From the IMG/VR virus record IMGVR_UViG_3300042561_000572, positions 30,156 through 94,155 of that record: a stretch of 64,000 nt of DNA, one strand, 5' to 3'. The position numbers and the translations under genes are program-made. This document shows positions 1 through 13,000 of this stretch, in pieces (the stretch's first letter is position 1; every line of letters begins with the position of its first letter). This DNA comes from a virus. Below the pieces are notes generated by a model, which saw only the letters and a list, made by a program, of their open reading frames with translations, was not told where the DNA came from and searched no databases.

Positions 1-4
1 TACT

Positions 5-310
5 GTGGAAAAGAATCTAACACCAGAACAAATACAAATATTAAAGGAACATATAATAGTCTATCAACTAACAACAGTAGAAGCACCGCCTTTGATAGTT
101 ATCTCAGAAGCTCACTTACTATCTAAACATAGACAGTGGAGCTATTTAAACTTGCCACAAAACATTGAATTATTTGAGGTAAGAGTAACAGTTTACACAC
201 TAGAAGGGGAACATATACAAATGATATCTGAGATATGTAATAAACAAACAGTAAAGAATAGATTAAACTATATACCACTTAAACTAAAGGCTCAACTAAT
301 AGATTTATAG
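5..310 (+). CDS. Hypothetical protein, possibly 5'-truncated by the window edge
   Basis: A 101-residue reading frame opens with GTG at position 5, but the frame is open to the window edge, so the true start may lie upstream. I recognise no family. The protein is mixed alpha/beta without signal peptide or membrane segment. Its last codons form the left arm of a strong hairpin (281-325), so the transcript end is built into the gene end. It is transcribed toward the convergent small-gene operon at 335-1088. Function unknown. Confidence 0.55.
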   Translation: MEKNLTPEQIQILKEHIIVYQLTTVEAPPLIVISEAHLLSKHRQWSYLNLPQNIELFEVRVTVYTLEGEHIQMISEICNKQTVKNRLNYIPLKLKAQLIDL

Positions 311-325
311 TTGAGCCTTTAGTTT
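281..325. terminator. Long hairpin between convergent genes, probable bidirectional terminator
   Basis: A perfect 18-bp stem pairs 281-298 with 308-325 around a 9-nt loop. The left arm lies inside the end of the plus-strand gene, and the minus-strand operon ends ten bases to the right at 335. The T-tracts on either side are short and interrupted, so termination strength is uncertain, but the placement between convergent genes is typical. Confidence 0.7.
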
Positions 326-334
326 ATTATTTAA

Positions 335-562
335 CTAACCAATTATAATACAACCGTTATCAGGATCATTAAATACATTTAAGTTACCAACATTTAACTC
401 ATAATCTTCAATCCAATAATCATTCTTTCTACTAAATCTAACCTCTGATTTTTTCCAATTAAGAACTACATCATTAGCAATATCTTCTGTTAAACATATC
501 TCTATAATTCTATGTTCATCTACTTTACCTTCTTTGTCAGACATTACAACATATACATTCAT
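335..562 (-). CDS. Small hypothetical protein, paralogue of the 56-residue neighbour
   Basis: This 75-residue protein is the last gene of the minus-strand operon that follows the giant polymerase gene. It starts with ATG at 562, one base after the stop of the upstream 56-residue gene. The N-terminal half resembles that neighbour: both begin M(N/K)VY(V/I)(V/I)M and share a CLTE(D/Q)IAN segment. This indicates a local duplication of a small fold. No catalytic motif or membrane segment is visible. Function unknown. Confidence 0.65.
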   Translation of the reverse strand: MNVYVVMSDKEGKVDEHRIIEICLTEDIANDVVLNWKKSEVRFSRKNDYWIEDYELNVGNLNVFNDPDNGCIIIG

Positions 563-563
563 A

Positions 564-734
564 TTATTCTTCTACCACATCATATTCTCTAATATCATAC
601 TCAACGCCAAATCTTTGGTCATCTTGTATGTATTCTTTTAACTTTCTGTTAGCTATTTGTTCAGTTAAACATACTTTTAGTAATCTACAGTCCGTCATCT
701 CATAATTATAAAACATAATTATATATACTTTCAC
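564..734 (-). CDS. 56-residue hypothetical protein (GTG start)
   Basis: A short frame begins with GTG at 734 and stops with TAA at 564-566. The GTG overlaps the TGA stop of the upstream 50-residue gene as GTGA, a classic translational-coupling arrangement that supports this start. The product begins MKVYIIM and contains CLTEQIAN, matching the 75-residue protein encoded next (MNVYVVM, CLTEDIAN). The duplication argues that both are real genes. Function unknown. Confidence 0.6.
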   Translation of the reverse strand: MKVYIIMFYNYEMTDCRLLKVCLTEQIANRKLKEYIQDDQRFGVEYDIREYDVVEE

Positions 735-883
735 TTAGTTTCATTCTCCTGTTTAAATCTATACAATCTACCCAATTCAGAACTCTTTAACCATTCTAAT
801 CTTTCTTTGTAGCTCATGATTCTGTGAGTGCCAACTCTAATTTGTTCTGGTCTTAAAGCTTTATTATCTGTTTGTTTACTCAT
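731..883 (-). CDS. 50-residue hypothetical protein
   Basis: This frame begins at ATG 883 and ends with TGA at 731-733. Its start overlaps the end of the 70-residue gene upstream (876-1088) and its stop overlaps the next gene's GTG start, so it sits tightly in a coupled operon. The product is short, polar and basic, with a YKERLEWLKSSELGRLYRF helix-like segment. No family is recognised. Confidence 0.55.
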   Translation of the reverse strand: MSKQTDNKALRPEQIRVGTHRIMSYKERLEWLKSSELGRLYRFKQENETK

Positions 884-1088
884 ATACAACTTTACCTAAT
901 TCATAGTCAAATACTCTCCATCTAAGACTTCTTTTAAATTTAAAAGTATGAAGTCTATTATCATGAGCCATTTCTATAATACTTATGAAGTAATCTAAAT
1001 CATTAGTTATTTTAAAAGTACCTTTATCAATAACCCAATGATTATCTTGTAATGTTTGTATTCTATATCTAATTTTAAACATAAGCAC
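876..1088 (-). CDS. 70-residue hypothetical protein after the giant gene
   Basis: The frame opens with GTG at 1088 or, more plausibly, ATG at 1082, and overlaps the last codons of the giant polymerase gene (ends 1075). It overlaps the following 50-residue gene by 8 nt. The product is rich in aromatic and basic residues and appears mixed alpha/beta. It is probably co-translated with the giant protein. No family recognised. It could be a small partner or chaperone of the giant protein, but that is only inference from position. Confidence 0.6.
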   Translation of the reverse strand: MLMFKIRYRIQTLQDNHWVIDKGTFKITNDLDYFISIIEMAHDNRLHTFKFKRSLRWRVFDYELGKVVYE

Positions 1089-4000
1089 TATCTCCTGAAA
1101 CTAAATAAGTTTCACTTCTACTATCACTACTTAAGTTTTCAAACTCAACATCTGTTGCCCAAACACCAACTACAACTGGTGGTACATCTAACTTATCAGG
1201 CACATCTATAAAGTCACTGGACATTGGATCTATTTCAGCTTCACCTCTAGCAGCTATAGCATCAGATAAGTTATCTTGCATTTGAGCCAACTTATTATTT
1301 AAATTATTATCTCCTTGGTTGAAGTTGCTTTTTAATAAACCAGCACTTTGTTGAATACTACTATCAAGCATATTCATAGCTAAAGCACCAACAAATGATC
1401 CAATAATAGCACTAACACCACTCTCTGCTATTGGCACATTATGTCTAAACAAAGGAGCAACAACATTTCTATTAAACAAGTCTGTTAACTTAGGAGTAAC
1501 ATAAGTACCAACTAGACTAAGTGAAGCTTCAGTTGATGCAGCTTTAGCTAAGTTAGTGGCCCAATCTTCATCAGGATTTCTATAAGCTTTACTTCTAAAG
1601 AGAGCACCAGCAGCATTAGCAGCACCTTTACCATGTGGCATGTTATAACCCATTAAACTTAAAGTACCACCAATAACACCTGCTGCATCCATACCAGCTT
1701 GATCATTAGAAGTACCATATATAGCACCACCAATCATACTAAGTAAAGCAGGACCAACTATATTAAATATACCATCAGCAGCTTTAACTTTTAACTCTTG
1801 TCTAGTAGTACCATCATTACCTCTAGCAACATGTTCAGGTTTAAAGTAATCTTTACCCTCCTTACTTAAAGTACCTAACAATAAGCCATTTTCAGCTAAC
1901 AATTCATCTGCTAATGCTTTAGCCTCTGCTTCATTTTTATTTATATTTTTATGCTGACCTACAATCTGAGCATGTATCTTATTATAAGTAACATCACTTA
2001 TTTCACCAGCTTGATTCATAGCAGCAGCAACTTCACTAATAGCTTGTAATTTAAAGCCTTGTGATGTTTTCTTACTTTGTCTATTAATCAAATCACTAAC
2101 TAATTCATTCTTTCTTTCAACCTTACCATCAATGGTTACTTCATGTTGTATTTCAACATGTTTAAGATGCTTATACATTTCTGCCATTTCTTTAGCATTC
2201 TCCTCATCACCACTAAAGTTAGACATCATTTGTCCCATAGCATCAGCATTAGTCAATTTAGGATCATTAACAGCTTTAAACAGTCTGCCCATAACAGAAG
2301 CACCTTCCATGCTAAGTTTACCTTGAGCCATTAACCTATAAGCAGCATTAAACAAATCACCACCTAATAAGCTAGTACCAACCTCTCTAACACTAGAACT
2401 TGTAATGTTTCTTTGCATGTCCTTACTAGCTTTATTTAGATGAACAAATCTATCTAAACCACTACCATAATCACCCATAAATGTCTTAGTTTGAGTGATA
2501 CTAGCATGATGACTAAGTACTAATAGAGAAGCAGTTGATAAGCCACCACTACTTTGTCTAACCTCATTAAGTTTAGCCATATTATCATCAGTCATAGCCA
2601 TTCCCATATGTTCATAAAGCATAGTACCAAAAGCACCATTAGAGTTAGTAATCATCTCTGCTGAGAACCTGTTAACTTGTTCTACTACAGCCTTATCTCT
2701 ATGTTGTTCTGATACATAACCAACACTATAACCACTGGCTCTTGTAGAAAATCCAACTCCTCTACTATTAATACCATCTATAGCATTATATAAACCTTCA
2801 ACTGCTTTAACAGCATCTGCTTTATTCCCCATTGCTAGCTCAGCAAGAGTTAAACTAACACCTTTACTATCACTACCCTTACCTAAAAAGCCATGTAATC
2901 CTTCACTAATAGTCTTTTCCAAAGCTCTATTACTACTAGCTTTATCATCAATCTTTAACTTACCATCCTTACCAATTTCTAATGAACCAAAGTTCTTTTC
3001 AAAGTTAAACATAGTAGTAATACTTCTAAGACTACTACTAACTTTAAACTTAATTAAAGAATCTTCATTTACATCAGACCCCATTAAAGCCATTCCAATA
3101 TCTCTTTGATCTCCAGTTATGTTATAGTCTCCAATGCTGCCATATCTACCTTCTCCATCTTTCCTTTCACCAGTAGAACCAGCAGCATGAATCATCTTAT
3201 TTAAATCCATTAGACCCTTCATACCAGCACCAGGACCAATTTTAGAAGCCATATCATTAACTAAACTTTGTCTTTTACTCTCATCAGCAGTAGTATATTC
3301 TTCTGACATCTTAATAAGTTCAGCCATAACAGAACTAGAATCACCCTTTAGTTTTATACTATCTCTAAGCATCTGTTGAACTGCTTTATTCCAACCTTGC
3401 AATTGTTGTGCTTTATCATATGAAGCTTGTAAGTTAGCCATAAATCTAGTGCCTTCATCTGATGGCATAACAACAGAGTTACTAGCATTATTAACTGGCC
3501 CATGTTGTCCAGTCATTCTGTTCATCTTCTCAGCAATCTGTGGACTATCACCTTCTAATATGTGATACAAACTAACAATAGGAGAATCAGCAACAAAAGT
3601 GCCAAGTAAAGTGTTATAAGTCTTACCTAACACATCACTACCAGCCTCACCTAATGTTTTAGTTAATACATCATATGTTGATTCACCCATACCAATACCT
3701 AAGCCAGCATTAATCTTACTGTATAAAACATTACTAGCTTTACTAGTTGCATCTAACTTACTAAATAGAGTTGTAAAATAAGCCTCTTTATTAACCTCAC
3801 CTTCAAAGTTATGTAAAGTATTACTGCTTTGTTTTAACTCATCCCAAGTAAGTCTCATACTGTTTGTTAAAGCTTCTTGTAACTCTTGTTGCATATCAGT
3901 ATCTTGCAGTTGAGTTGAGTTTAAAGTCATACCAATAGCAGTAAAGAACTGATTCTTATCAGAACCTGTTTCTATGCTTTTTATCATATCATCTAAAGTA

Positions 4001-7000
4001 TTCTTATCAAAGGTTAAACCAACAGAATGTTTACTGCCCAAAGAAGCATTTAACAAGTCCTCAACTCTAGTATTCATTTCACTATTAACACCTTGCATAC
4101 CACCATATAAGCCTTTACCTTGATCTAACATAGCAGCCATAGAACTAACATTAATAGTACCCTGACTTCTAAAACCACCTTCATTACTACCTCTAAAGAA
4201 TCTACTATCAATACCCATATAAGAGGCCACATCTTTTGCCATCTTACTTTGTTTATCAGGAGCATTCATATCCTTTTGCAATGACTTTAAAGCCATAGCA
4301 TCTTCAAATAATTTAGCTTCTTCATTGGCTAATGTCTTCTCTAATTTACTAAGAGCTTCTGTGTCTGATATAGGACCAACAAAAGCTTTCATTGAACTAA
4401 TTTCTTTCTTTTTATGTTCAATTACAAATCTTCTATCATCAATTGTATTAATCTTTTCAGTAACCTTATGTAGCAACGTCATATAGTTATCACCATCAAA
4501 GTCACCTAAGTTACTAGTTAAGAATGACAAACCACTAAAGATTGAAATACTCTTACTTCTATCAACATCAAACCTAACAATATTGTCATCTATTGCTAAG
4601 TTATCAATCATTTTATTGAATTGATCAACACCTCTAATAGCCATTAAAGTAGCAAGATGAGATTCAGTTGAACCATATGGTGCTGATCTCCAGCTTTGAT
4701 TTTGCATGTTATCAAGTTCACTCATACTATTATGAATGTAGCCTAATTCTTGTAATGAATAGTGTAAGAACTTAGTACTTAAAGTGCCTCCTTGATCCTT
4801 ATAAGCAGCCACTTGTTCTTTAATGTTAGTCATATCATTAATCATATAACCAACACTCTTTCTATTAGCAGCTACTATAAAGTGTTCTTGTTCTGACTTA
4901 GCATTCTTAGTAGAAGTAGGAGCAAAGCCCTCCATAAAGTTCTCTAAGTTCTTTATTCTATTGTCAATGTATTCAAGTGTAATCTGTCTAGCAGCTTCAA
5001 AGTTACCACCTGTTTTTGGATCAGCAGTGTCATTAATTAGATCTGTAATACTTTGATGAGTTTGCTTATACACAGTATGTTTACCTCTCATAGCACCCTC
5101 TAATTCCTTGCTATAATGATTAACAAGATCAAGGCCCATGCTATATCTATTCTTCATAGTACTATTATGAATAAAGTCTCTAATCTCATGATTCTTACCA
5201 AGATATATAGCATCTTGGTAACCTCTTTCAGACATCCAATCATTAACAGTACCTATTAAACCTTTATATTCTTCTCTCTTCTTAGGATTAAGACTGTTTT
5301 CAGCTAACTTTGTATCAGCTTTCAACTTAGCAAATTGCAGATTAGCTAATACATAACTAGCAACATATGCCTTATCATAAGCACCAGTTACATCTAAGTT
5401 TTTCTTAACAGTATTAAATGAATTTTGAGCCTTTTCAACAGCAGCATCTAAATCATTTATATCAGTAGTCTTACCAGTTTGTACTTGATTAAGTAAATTA
5501 TGAGCACCACCAATAACTTCAACACCATTCTGCAATTTTAATGCTGCCATAGTTGAAATACCTCTAACAAGCATTTGCTTTTGATAATCTAATACAGTAC
5601 CTAATGACTGATTAAAATCTTGTAGTTGTTTATTACTTTGATAATTCTTAAACTTAGTAGACATCTCACTACCAAGTGTTGTATATGTTAAATGTGCAGC
5701 AGCAGTAACCTCAAATAGTTTCTTTCTAAGACTAGCAATACCTTCAGGTGCTCCATACTTCTCATTAACAAATTGGGGCATAACATTCATGTTAGCAGCT
5801 AAACTTAAGTTAGGAATACCAGTACTAACATAACCTTCAAACTCAGTACCATGACCTGCAACTGCTTTTTGCATTAAAGTATCAGAACTAGCTTCTGATA
5901 TAGCTTGTAATAACTCATCACCAAGATAACCTAATCTAGCAATCATATCAGTCTCTTCAGGGCTTAAATTAACATTGAAGGTGGCACTATTCTTTTGTGC
6001 TGCTCTAGCTTTAGCAACTTTAATCATTACATCATTTTCAGCAGTACCTGGTACAAAATAACTTTGCATATTTAATGTTTTACCAACAATATCACTAACA
6101 AAGTCACCAAAAGATGAACCAACTTGATTTAACAAATCAGCACCAGGCATAAATATATATGTGTTTTGAGTATTACTAAATACAGTATTAACATCTCCAG
6201 TCATTTGATCTACAAGTGGTCCACCAACTACTTTTGGCATTAATATGTTATAAGTCCTATTACCAGTATCTTGTAACATTTGTAGCTTAGGTTGAGTTAT
6301 ATCTGTACCCATACCTTTACTTTGTTCTAAGTTATAAGTTATGGCAGACTTTCTTAAAGCTTCAATTATATGTTGACCAACACGCCTTAATTGACCAGCA
6401 TAATCAGTAAGCTTAGCAGTAGGATCACTATTATGTTTATCCCTATTTAACCCATCAACATATGTTGCTTCAGCAAGAGTTAAATCACCGTTATTATAGT
6501 AATCTTCTACTTTACTAACATCAAAGTTCTTTTTAATAGATGGTTTATAAATAGTTCTATATTCTTTTATTAACTCACTACTATTCTCATTAGCATTATA
6601 ATAAACTCCTAAGAAGTCCCTACCAAAGAAGCCACTCATAGTTACTGGATCTAATGCTTGAATTGCTTGTATACTCTTTAAATACTCTGCACTATCAGCC
6701 ATACCAACACTAATAAGTCCAATCTCTTGAGCAGCAACAACAGTACCTAACACATACGCTAAGTTACCCTTATTACCAGTTCTAGTAAACTGTTTAGATT
6801 GAGCTTCTAATGGTGCTAACAAGTGTTGCATTTCAGTCTTAGCTCTTAAGTTCTTACCAAGAGGATCTTTACTAGCAGAAGGTGATATAGACAATGATAA
6901 TTGCACTGCATAGTTTTGTTGCAAGTATATACCCATTTGATTAGCAAGTTGTTCTTTCTCCTCATTAGTCATATTAAAAGCATTATCACTACCACCTAAA

Positions 7001-10000
7001 GCTGCTGCAATTTCCAACAATGGATCATTTAAAACTACACCACTGTATGCATCATAATTGCCTGTAACTGCATTAGGTGTAGCAGCTCTTGTTAAAGCTC
7101 CTATTTCTGATAGTGGACTTGTCTTTAAAGGACCAATAAAAGAATCATCATTAAACTTACCAGTAGTACCATCATTTTGTCTTACCTTCATTTTAAGCAT
7201 CCAATCAGTAACCATACTAATGTCACCTCTTTGATTCTTAAGCTGACCAAACATATCAATAGCAGTTAACATAGCAGAGACACCTCTAGTATATAAGTCA
7301 CTACTATTAATTACATAACCATCACCACTTCTACTACCAACAGTGTTAACATAACCTTGTAATAAGCCTGTTAAATCTCCACTATCAGTTAATATGGCAT
7401 CTCTAATAGATCCTACAAGTTCCTTATTATTCATAATGAATTGTGGAATACTACCAAAGATATTATCCTTTGATCTAGTAGCTTTACCAGTAAGTACATT
7501 CTGCATTTCAGCCATTCTAATAAAGGTGCCAAACTCACCTTTAATAGCAGCCTTCTTATAAGCTTTAACATATTGATCATTCAACATTAAAGCATCACCT
7601 GGTTTATTCCTTTCATATGAACCATCAGCTATAATGTCTAAACCAAACTGACTAATCAAAGCTGCTGCTAACATTCTATTAGTCTGTTTAACAAGAGTAT
7701 TAGCAAGTTTAGTTCTAACTCCATCAGGACCAGTTACATCTTTAGTAAACAACATAGAAGCATGATCCATAAAGAAGCCACTCTTTAAGTTGTTAGGATT
7801 AATCAAGCCATAAACATCAGATACTTGATTCTTTAAAATACTAGCACTACTTATACCTGCTTCAACTGTTTTAATAGCCCCCATATCATCTTTAAAAGTA
7901 GATTCATAGCCTAATGATTTCATAAAACTACTAAATACACCCTCAAATTGACTACCTTTTAAAGCAGCACCAACACCTTTAAATAAAAGACCAGCAGCAG
8001 TACCTTCATGTCTTCTACCAGAACCAGGTTGTAATATTGGCAAAGCACTTACTTGGTATTTTATTTCATTAGTGCCTGGACTACCACCTTCAACTCTACC
8101 AGCAGTAAGAATAAGATGAACTGAATCTTCACCAGGTCTATTACTAATTGACTTTTGTTTAACAGATGCTACAGGTTTACCAAATAAACTGAAGTTTTCA
8201 ATCTGTCCAATTAAATAATCAGCACTACCAGTACCTCCAACATAAGTTACATTATCTCCACCATCTGCTCTAATTTGAACAACCTTATTAACACTTCTAT
8301 CATATACAAAAGTATCACCTTCATTAATAACAAGGCCATTCTTTTGCAACATATCACCACTAAAAGTTACTTCACCAACATGTGTTCTAGCATCTAACAT
8401 AGAAGCCTTAATACCAGTATTAGTAACAGTTGGCATACCAGCATAATGTTGTGTTCTAAATTTAGGATTAGTATAGAAGTGATCACTATAACCACCATTA
8501 AGTTGTAATAATACAAACTGTTGTTTATCTCTTCTACCTCCAACAACTGAACCAACACTATTAGCAACACTACTATAACTAATCATCTTCATTCTAAACA
8601 TGTTGTTAAGTATTTGATTAGTATCTTCTCTCTCTGTCTCACTTAAGTTTAAATCTTTAAACTTATCAAATAATTCTTTTCTCTGCGCTAATACAAAGTT
8701 ATAAGCACTTTCATTTAGCACTGTTCTAACATCAGTATCAAACATAGAACCTAAGTTTACTTCTTCTGCTGTTAGATAATTATGTATAAACTTCTTAGCT
8801 TTATCATCAGTTAATAAAGATGTTAATTGAGCTATATTATCTGCAATGCCCTTTCTTTGACCTGCATTATATTCTTTTAAACTACCCTTTTCTAATATAG
8901 TCTTAGAAGCCTCTTCAGATACTTCATACATTAATCTACTACCAAGAGCATTCTTAATTCTTTGGTTAATTTGTGCTGGTTTACTAGGATCAAGATTAAA
9001 TAACATACCTCTTTGATTACCTTTAACATTTAACAATGTCATAATCTCATCAACTTCACTGTCTTTAAAGTCACCACTATTAACAAGTTTATCCTTACTA
9101 ATAAGAACACCAATACCAGTTCCTTCAAGGATATCAATACTATTCCTATCAGTTGGAAACTTATTTCTAACACCAAATGATTCTAGTTGATAACCTTTCT
9201 TATTCTGAGTAGAAACACCTTCAGCAACACCACCTAAATAAAACCTTTCATTACCTTCATAATCAGTACCAAAACCACTATAAACACTAACATCTCTAGC
9301 AAATGTTCTAGCATATTGTAATGTTTGTAGAAGAGGGTTCTTACTAACATCAGCAATGTTTAGTAAACTCATAGCTCTTTCATTACCAGCATCTAAACCA
9401 TAATTAATATACTTACTAGCAGGAACACCTGCCGCATAACTAATAGCCTGGTGAGCTTGTAAATAAGGATCAAATATAGTTTTAGATAACTCTGTCATCT
9501 GACTATTTAAATCTCTTTCAGCATTATATTTACTATTAACTCTAAGAACATCTAAGGTTAAATCTTGATAACCTTCTTGACCTAATAGTTGACCAATAGC
9601 ATGTATAGCTGTAAAAACATCATCACCACTTTTAGCATTTCTAATATTTTGTATTTGATCTGTTAACTTAATGCCAAACTTTGTACCTTCAACATTAACA
9701 TTAACATTTAACCTGTTATAAACATCTACACCAGCTAACTGTCTAGTAGTATCTAAATAACTAATACCTTCAGCATTAAATCTACTTTCCAATGCATTAG
9801 CAAGGTCTTTATATCCACCCCTATCAAACAAGTTATTAGATCTACCCCTATCAAACAAGTTATTAGAATAAGCTAATCCATCTGTATTTATGCCAACCTT
9901 ATTATCAGCTAACATGTATCTAGTATCACCCATCAAAGAAATAGCAAAGTCTAATGCTAAACCTCTTTTAGTATCAGCATCAACACCTATTAACTTACTA

Positions 10001-13000
10001 GCAGGATTACTAATAGCTTGTTTATAAGCCATCTCACCAATCATAGTAGCAAAGATACTAGTAGTATTATCAATACTAGACATCTCAGCAGATTGACCAT
10101 GTTCTAAAACACCAGGTCTATCCCCAAACTTCCAACTAATCTTTCCACCAGTATTATTAGTAAAGTTACTGTTATATATTAACTTACCTTCCTTTTGAAA
10201 GAACACAGGACCAGGTTGATTAGCAGTACCTTGTAACATACCAAGAGTATAAGTAAGCCTACTAGTATTAGTGTTTAAACCTAATAACTTACCAGGCATA
10301 ATAGCAACTTCTAACATAAGAGGAGTGCCAAATCTATCATACTTTCTAGTAATAGACATAGCATCCCCTAACCCTTTACTCATCTCCCTTAAAGTACTTT
10401 CTAACTTTAAAAGATCACCAGTATTAGATTGTCTAGCCCAGTATGGTAAACCTTCAATGGAGGGTAACAAACCATTATCTAACCTATTACCATAGTTAAG
10501 TTGAGCATAAGACATAGTTACAGCCTTATTATTATCTTTTAACTCATACATTTCTTCTTCTGCTAATAAAGAATATTCATTACTAAAGCCTAAGTTTAAA
10601 GCCTCAATGTTATCTCTAAAGTCTTGGTCATAGCCAGTATTACTTTCCTTAGCAGCATCAATGAATAACTTTCTATTAACATAAACAGCACCCATTTCAT
10701 CACTAACATATGGATCATTACCTCCAACACCAAGATACTTATTATCAGGTCTAATATCAACACCTAATGAGTTCATACTAAAGTTAGAAGAGTTAGCAGC
10801 AGTACCAGCTATTTGCTGAGTATATTTAACATATGTACTACCATCTTTTCTTGTTGCTGATTCATATCTATAAGCACTAAAAGACTTACTATGTTGTCTA
10901 GGAACATCAGCACCAGCCATATTACCACTAGCAATAGCAAGCATTTGTAATGCAGTTAAGTTCTTACCATCAGTAATATCTAATTGAGCATTAATAAGTT
11001 CAACCTTTCTATTTAGTGATTGATTACTCTCTGTTACAGCATTAACAAAGCCACTAATAGAGCCACTAAATTCATTATGAAACCTAGCACCAAACCTATC
11101 ATTTAAATAATTCCAAGTAGGTTCTATGACCTGTTTAGTAAAGTTATTAGTATCAACTACAACCTTACTAATACCCATTGCTATCAAACTAAAGTTCTTT
11201 CTTTGTATGTCTCTATACAATTCATATCTAACATCTTGTCTTGATCTAAACTGACCACTTCCAAGAGTATTGGAACTAAATTTACCCATTTCACCAATCT
11301 CTTGACTGGTAGCATCATTAAATCTATTAGCTCTATTATTAGGATCACTACCATTAACATCTAAATGATTAACATGTAATAAGTATGCTTGATCAAGCAC
11401 CATAGTCATACCTAAATCACCAGTATATTTACCCTTTAATTCGTCTAAACTACTATTCATTTCTCTACCACTTTCAGTGTGTAAATAGTCAACAGTAGCC
11501 TTCAATGTATACATAATATCAGTTGCAAACTTAATATTAGATTGACTACTTATAGTTGTTATTTGTTGTTTTTGAGCAGCAACAACTTGTTCATACATAA
11601 GAGCAGATACAGTCTTCTTATATTTATTAACCTTATTATCATTTAACTTTTGAGGATCAAACTTACCTAATAACAAATTAAGTTGTGCTAACCCAGAGAA
11701 GTCTTTAAAAGATGTCCAATTATTTAATAGTTCTGGTAACCTGTTAATATATTCTTGTCTCTTTTTAATTAAATCCTTATTACTATGAAACATGCCTAAC
11801 ATTTCATAGTTGGAGCCAGCTTTAAATATAGAATCACCAACAGGACTAGTTAAGTTAATAGAGCCTAACACAGCAACCTGATCTGTTATATAAACCTTTC
11901 TATGATGAGCAGGGCCAGCAAGCTTAATGTTAAACACACCAGGAACCCCATCTTTACCATTAACAATCTCTTCTGCTTCTTGTCTAGTTTTTTTCTTGCT
12001 ATTAACAAGTTCATTGATAATAGTTTCTTTTAACTTCTCCATCTTTGCAACTTCAAGTATATTAGGCCCAAAGATAGCAGCACTAGTACCTTCATCACCT
12101 GGAATAGGAGAACCAACAATCATATTAACTTTAAAGCCATAGTTCTCATTACCTATGATTTCTCTATAGATCTTACTAACAACAACATCACTAATAGCTC
12201 TATTTTGATATTGGAAAGTATCAATTGTAATGCTTTCTTTAGCAGATTCAAACATAGAAACAAATGGTAATATACCAGGTCTAGTTTGATACTTAACATC
12301 ATCAATCACTTTAGCTGCTTTTTGTTTATAACTATTGTTAATACTAGTATCAATAGCTTTAATGTTTCTTCTATTTATACTAACACCACCCTTAGTTAAC
12401 TCATTAACATAAGACTTACTTCTAACAAAGTCTAAGTCAGTAATAGTCTTACCAGCTTTACTTCTACTACTATTAAAAGTACCTTCATTAATTGCTCTAA
12501 GCTCATCTGCTGAGTTACCATCAACAGGAACAAGACCACTACCAAATAGATCAGCATTAACTAATCTCTCTAATGTCTCTTGTCCTCTAGCTTCCATATC
12601 TCTAATATTAGAACTAGATTGAACACGACTAAAAGCATTAGCATACTGATAGCTTTGATCTAAGTAATAATTATCTTTAGCTTTAGTAGGATCTTCAATG
12701 TATAAACCTTTTTTAGCTAAAACATTACCAAATATATTTTCAAATACCACTTGACTAGCATAAGCTTTAGTCTCAGTAGGATCAATTCTATAAGCTTCAC
12801 CAACTAAGAACTTAAGACTCTTTCTACTATCTAATAAGCTATTAGAAACATTACTATCAAACTCAGTAAACAGTCTAGTAGTAACAGTTTGACTAAGACC
12901 TAATACAAACTTATTAGAGAATGCTTCTCTTTTACCAGTAGTAGTAACATGTTTAGGATCAAACATACCACCTGATATATCACTAGTCATACCAATAGCA

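Noticed and set aside
2132-2334. Plus-strand frames opposite the giant gene
   Set aside because: They lie wholly antisense to the polymerase gene, overlap each other in different frames, have cysteine-/serine-rich unnatural composition and no leader. The same holds for 10271-10495 and 11927-12142.
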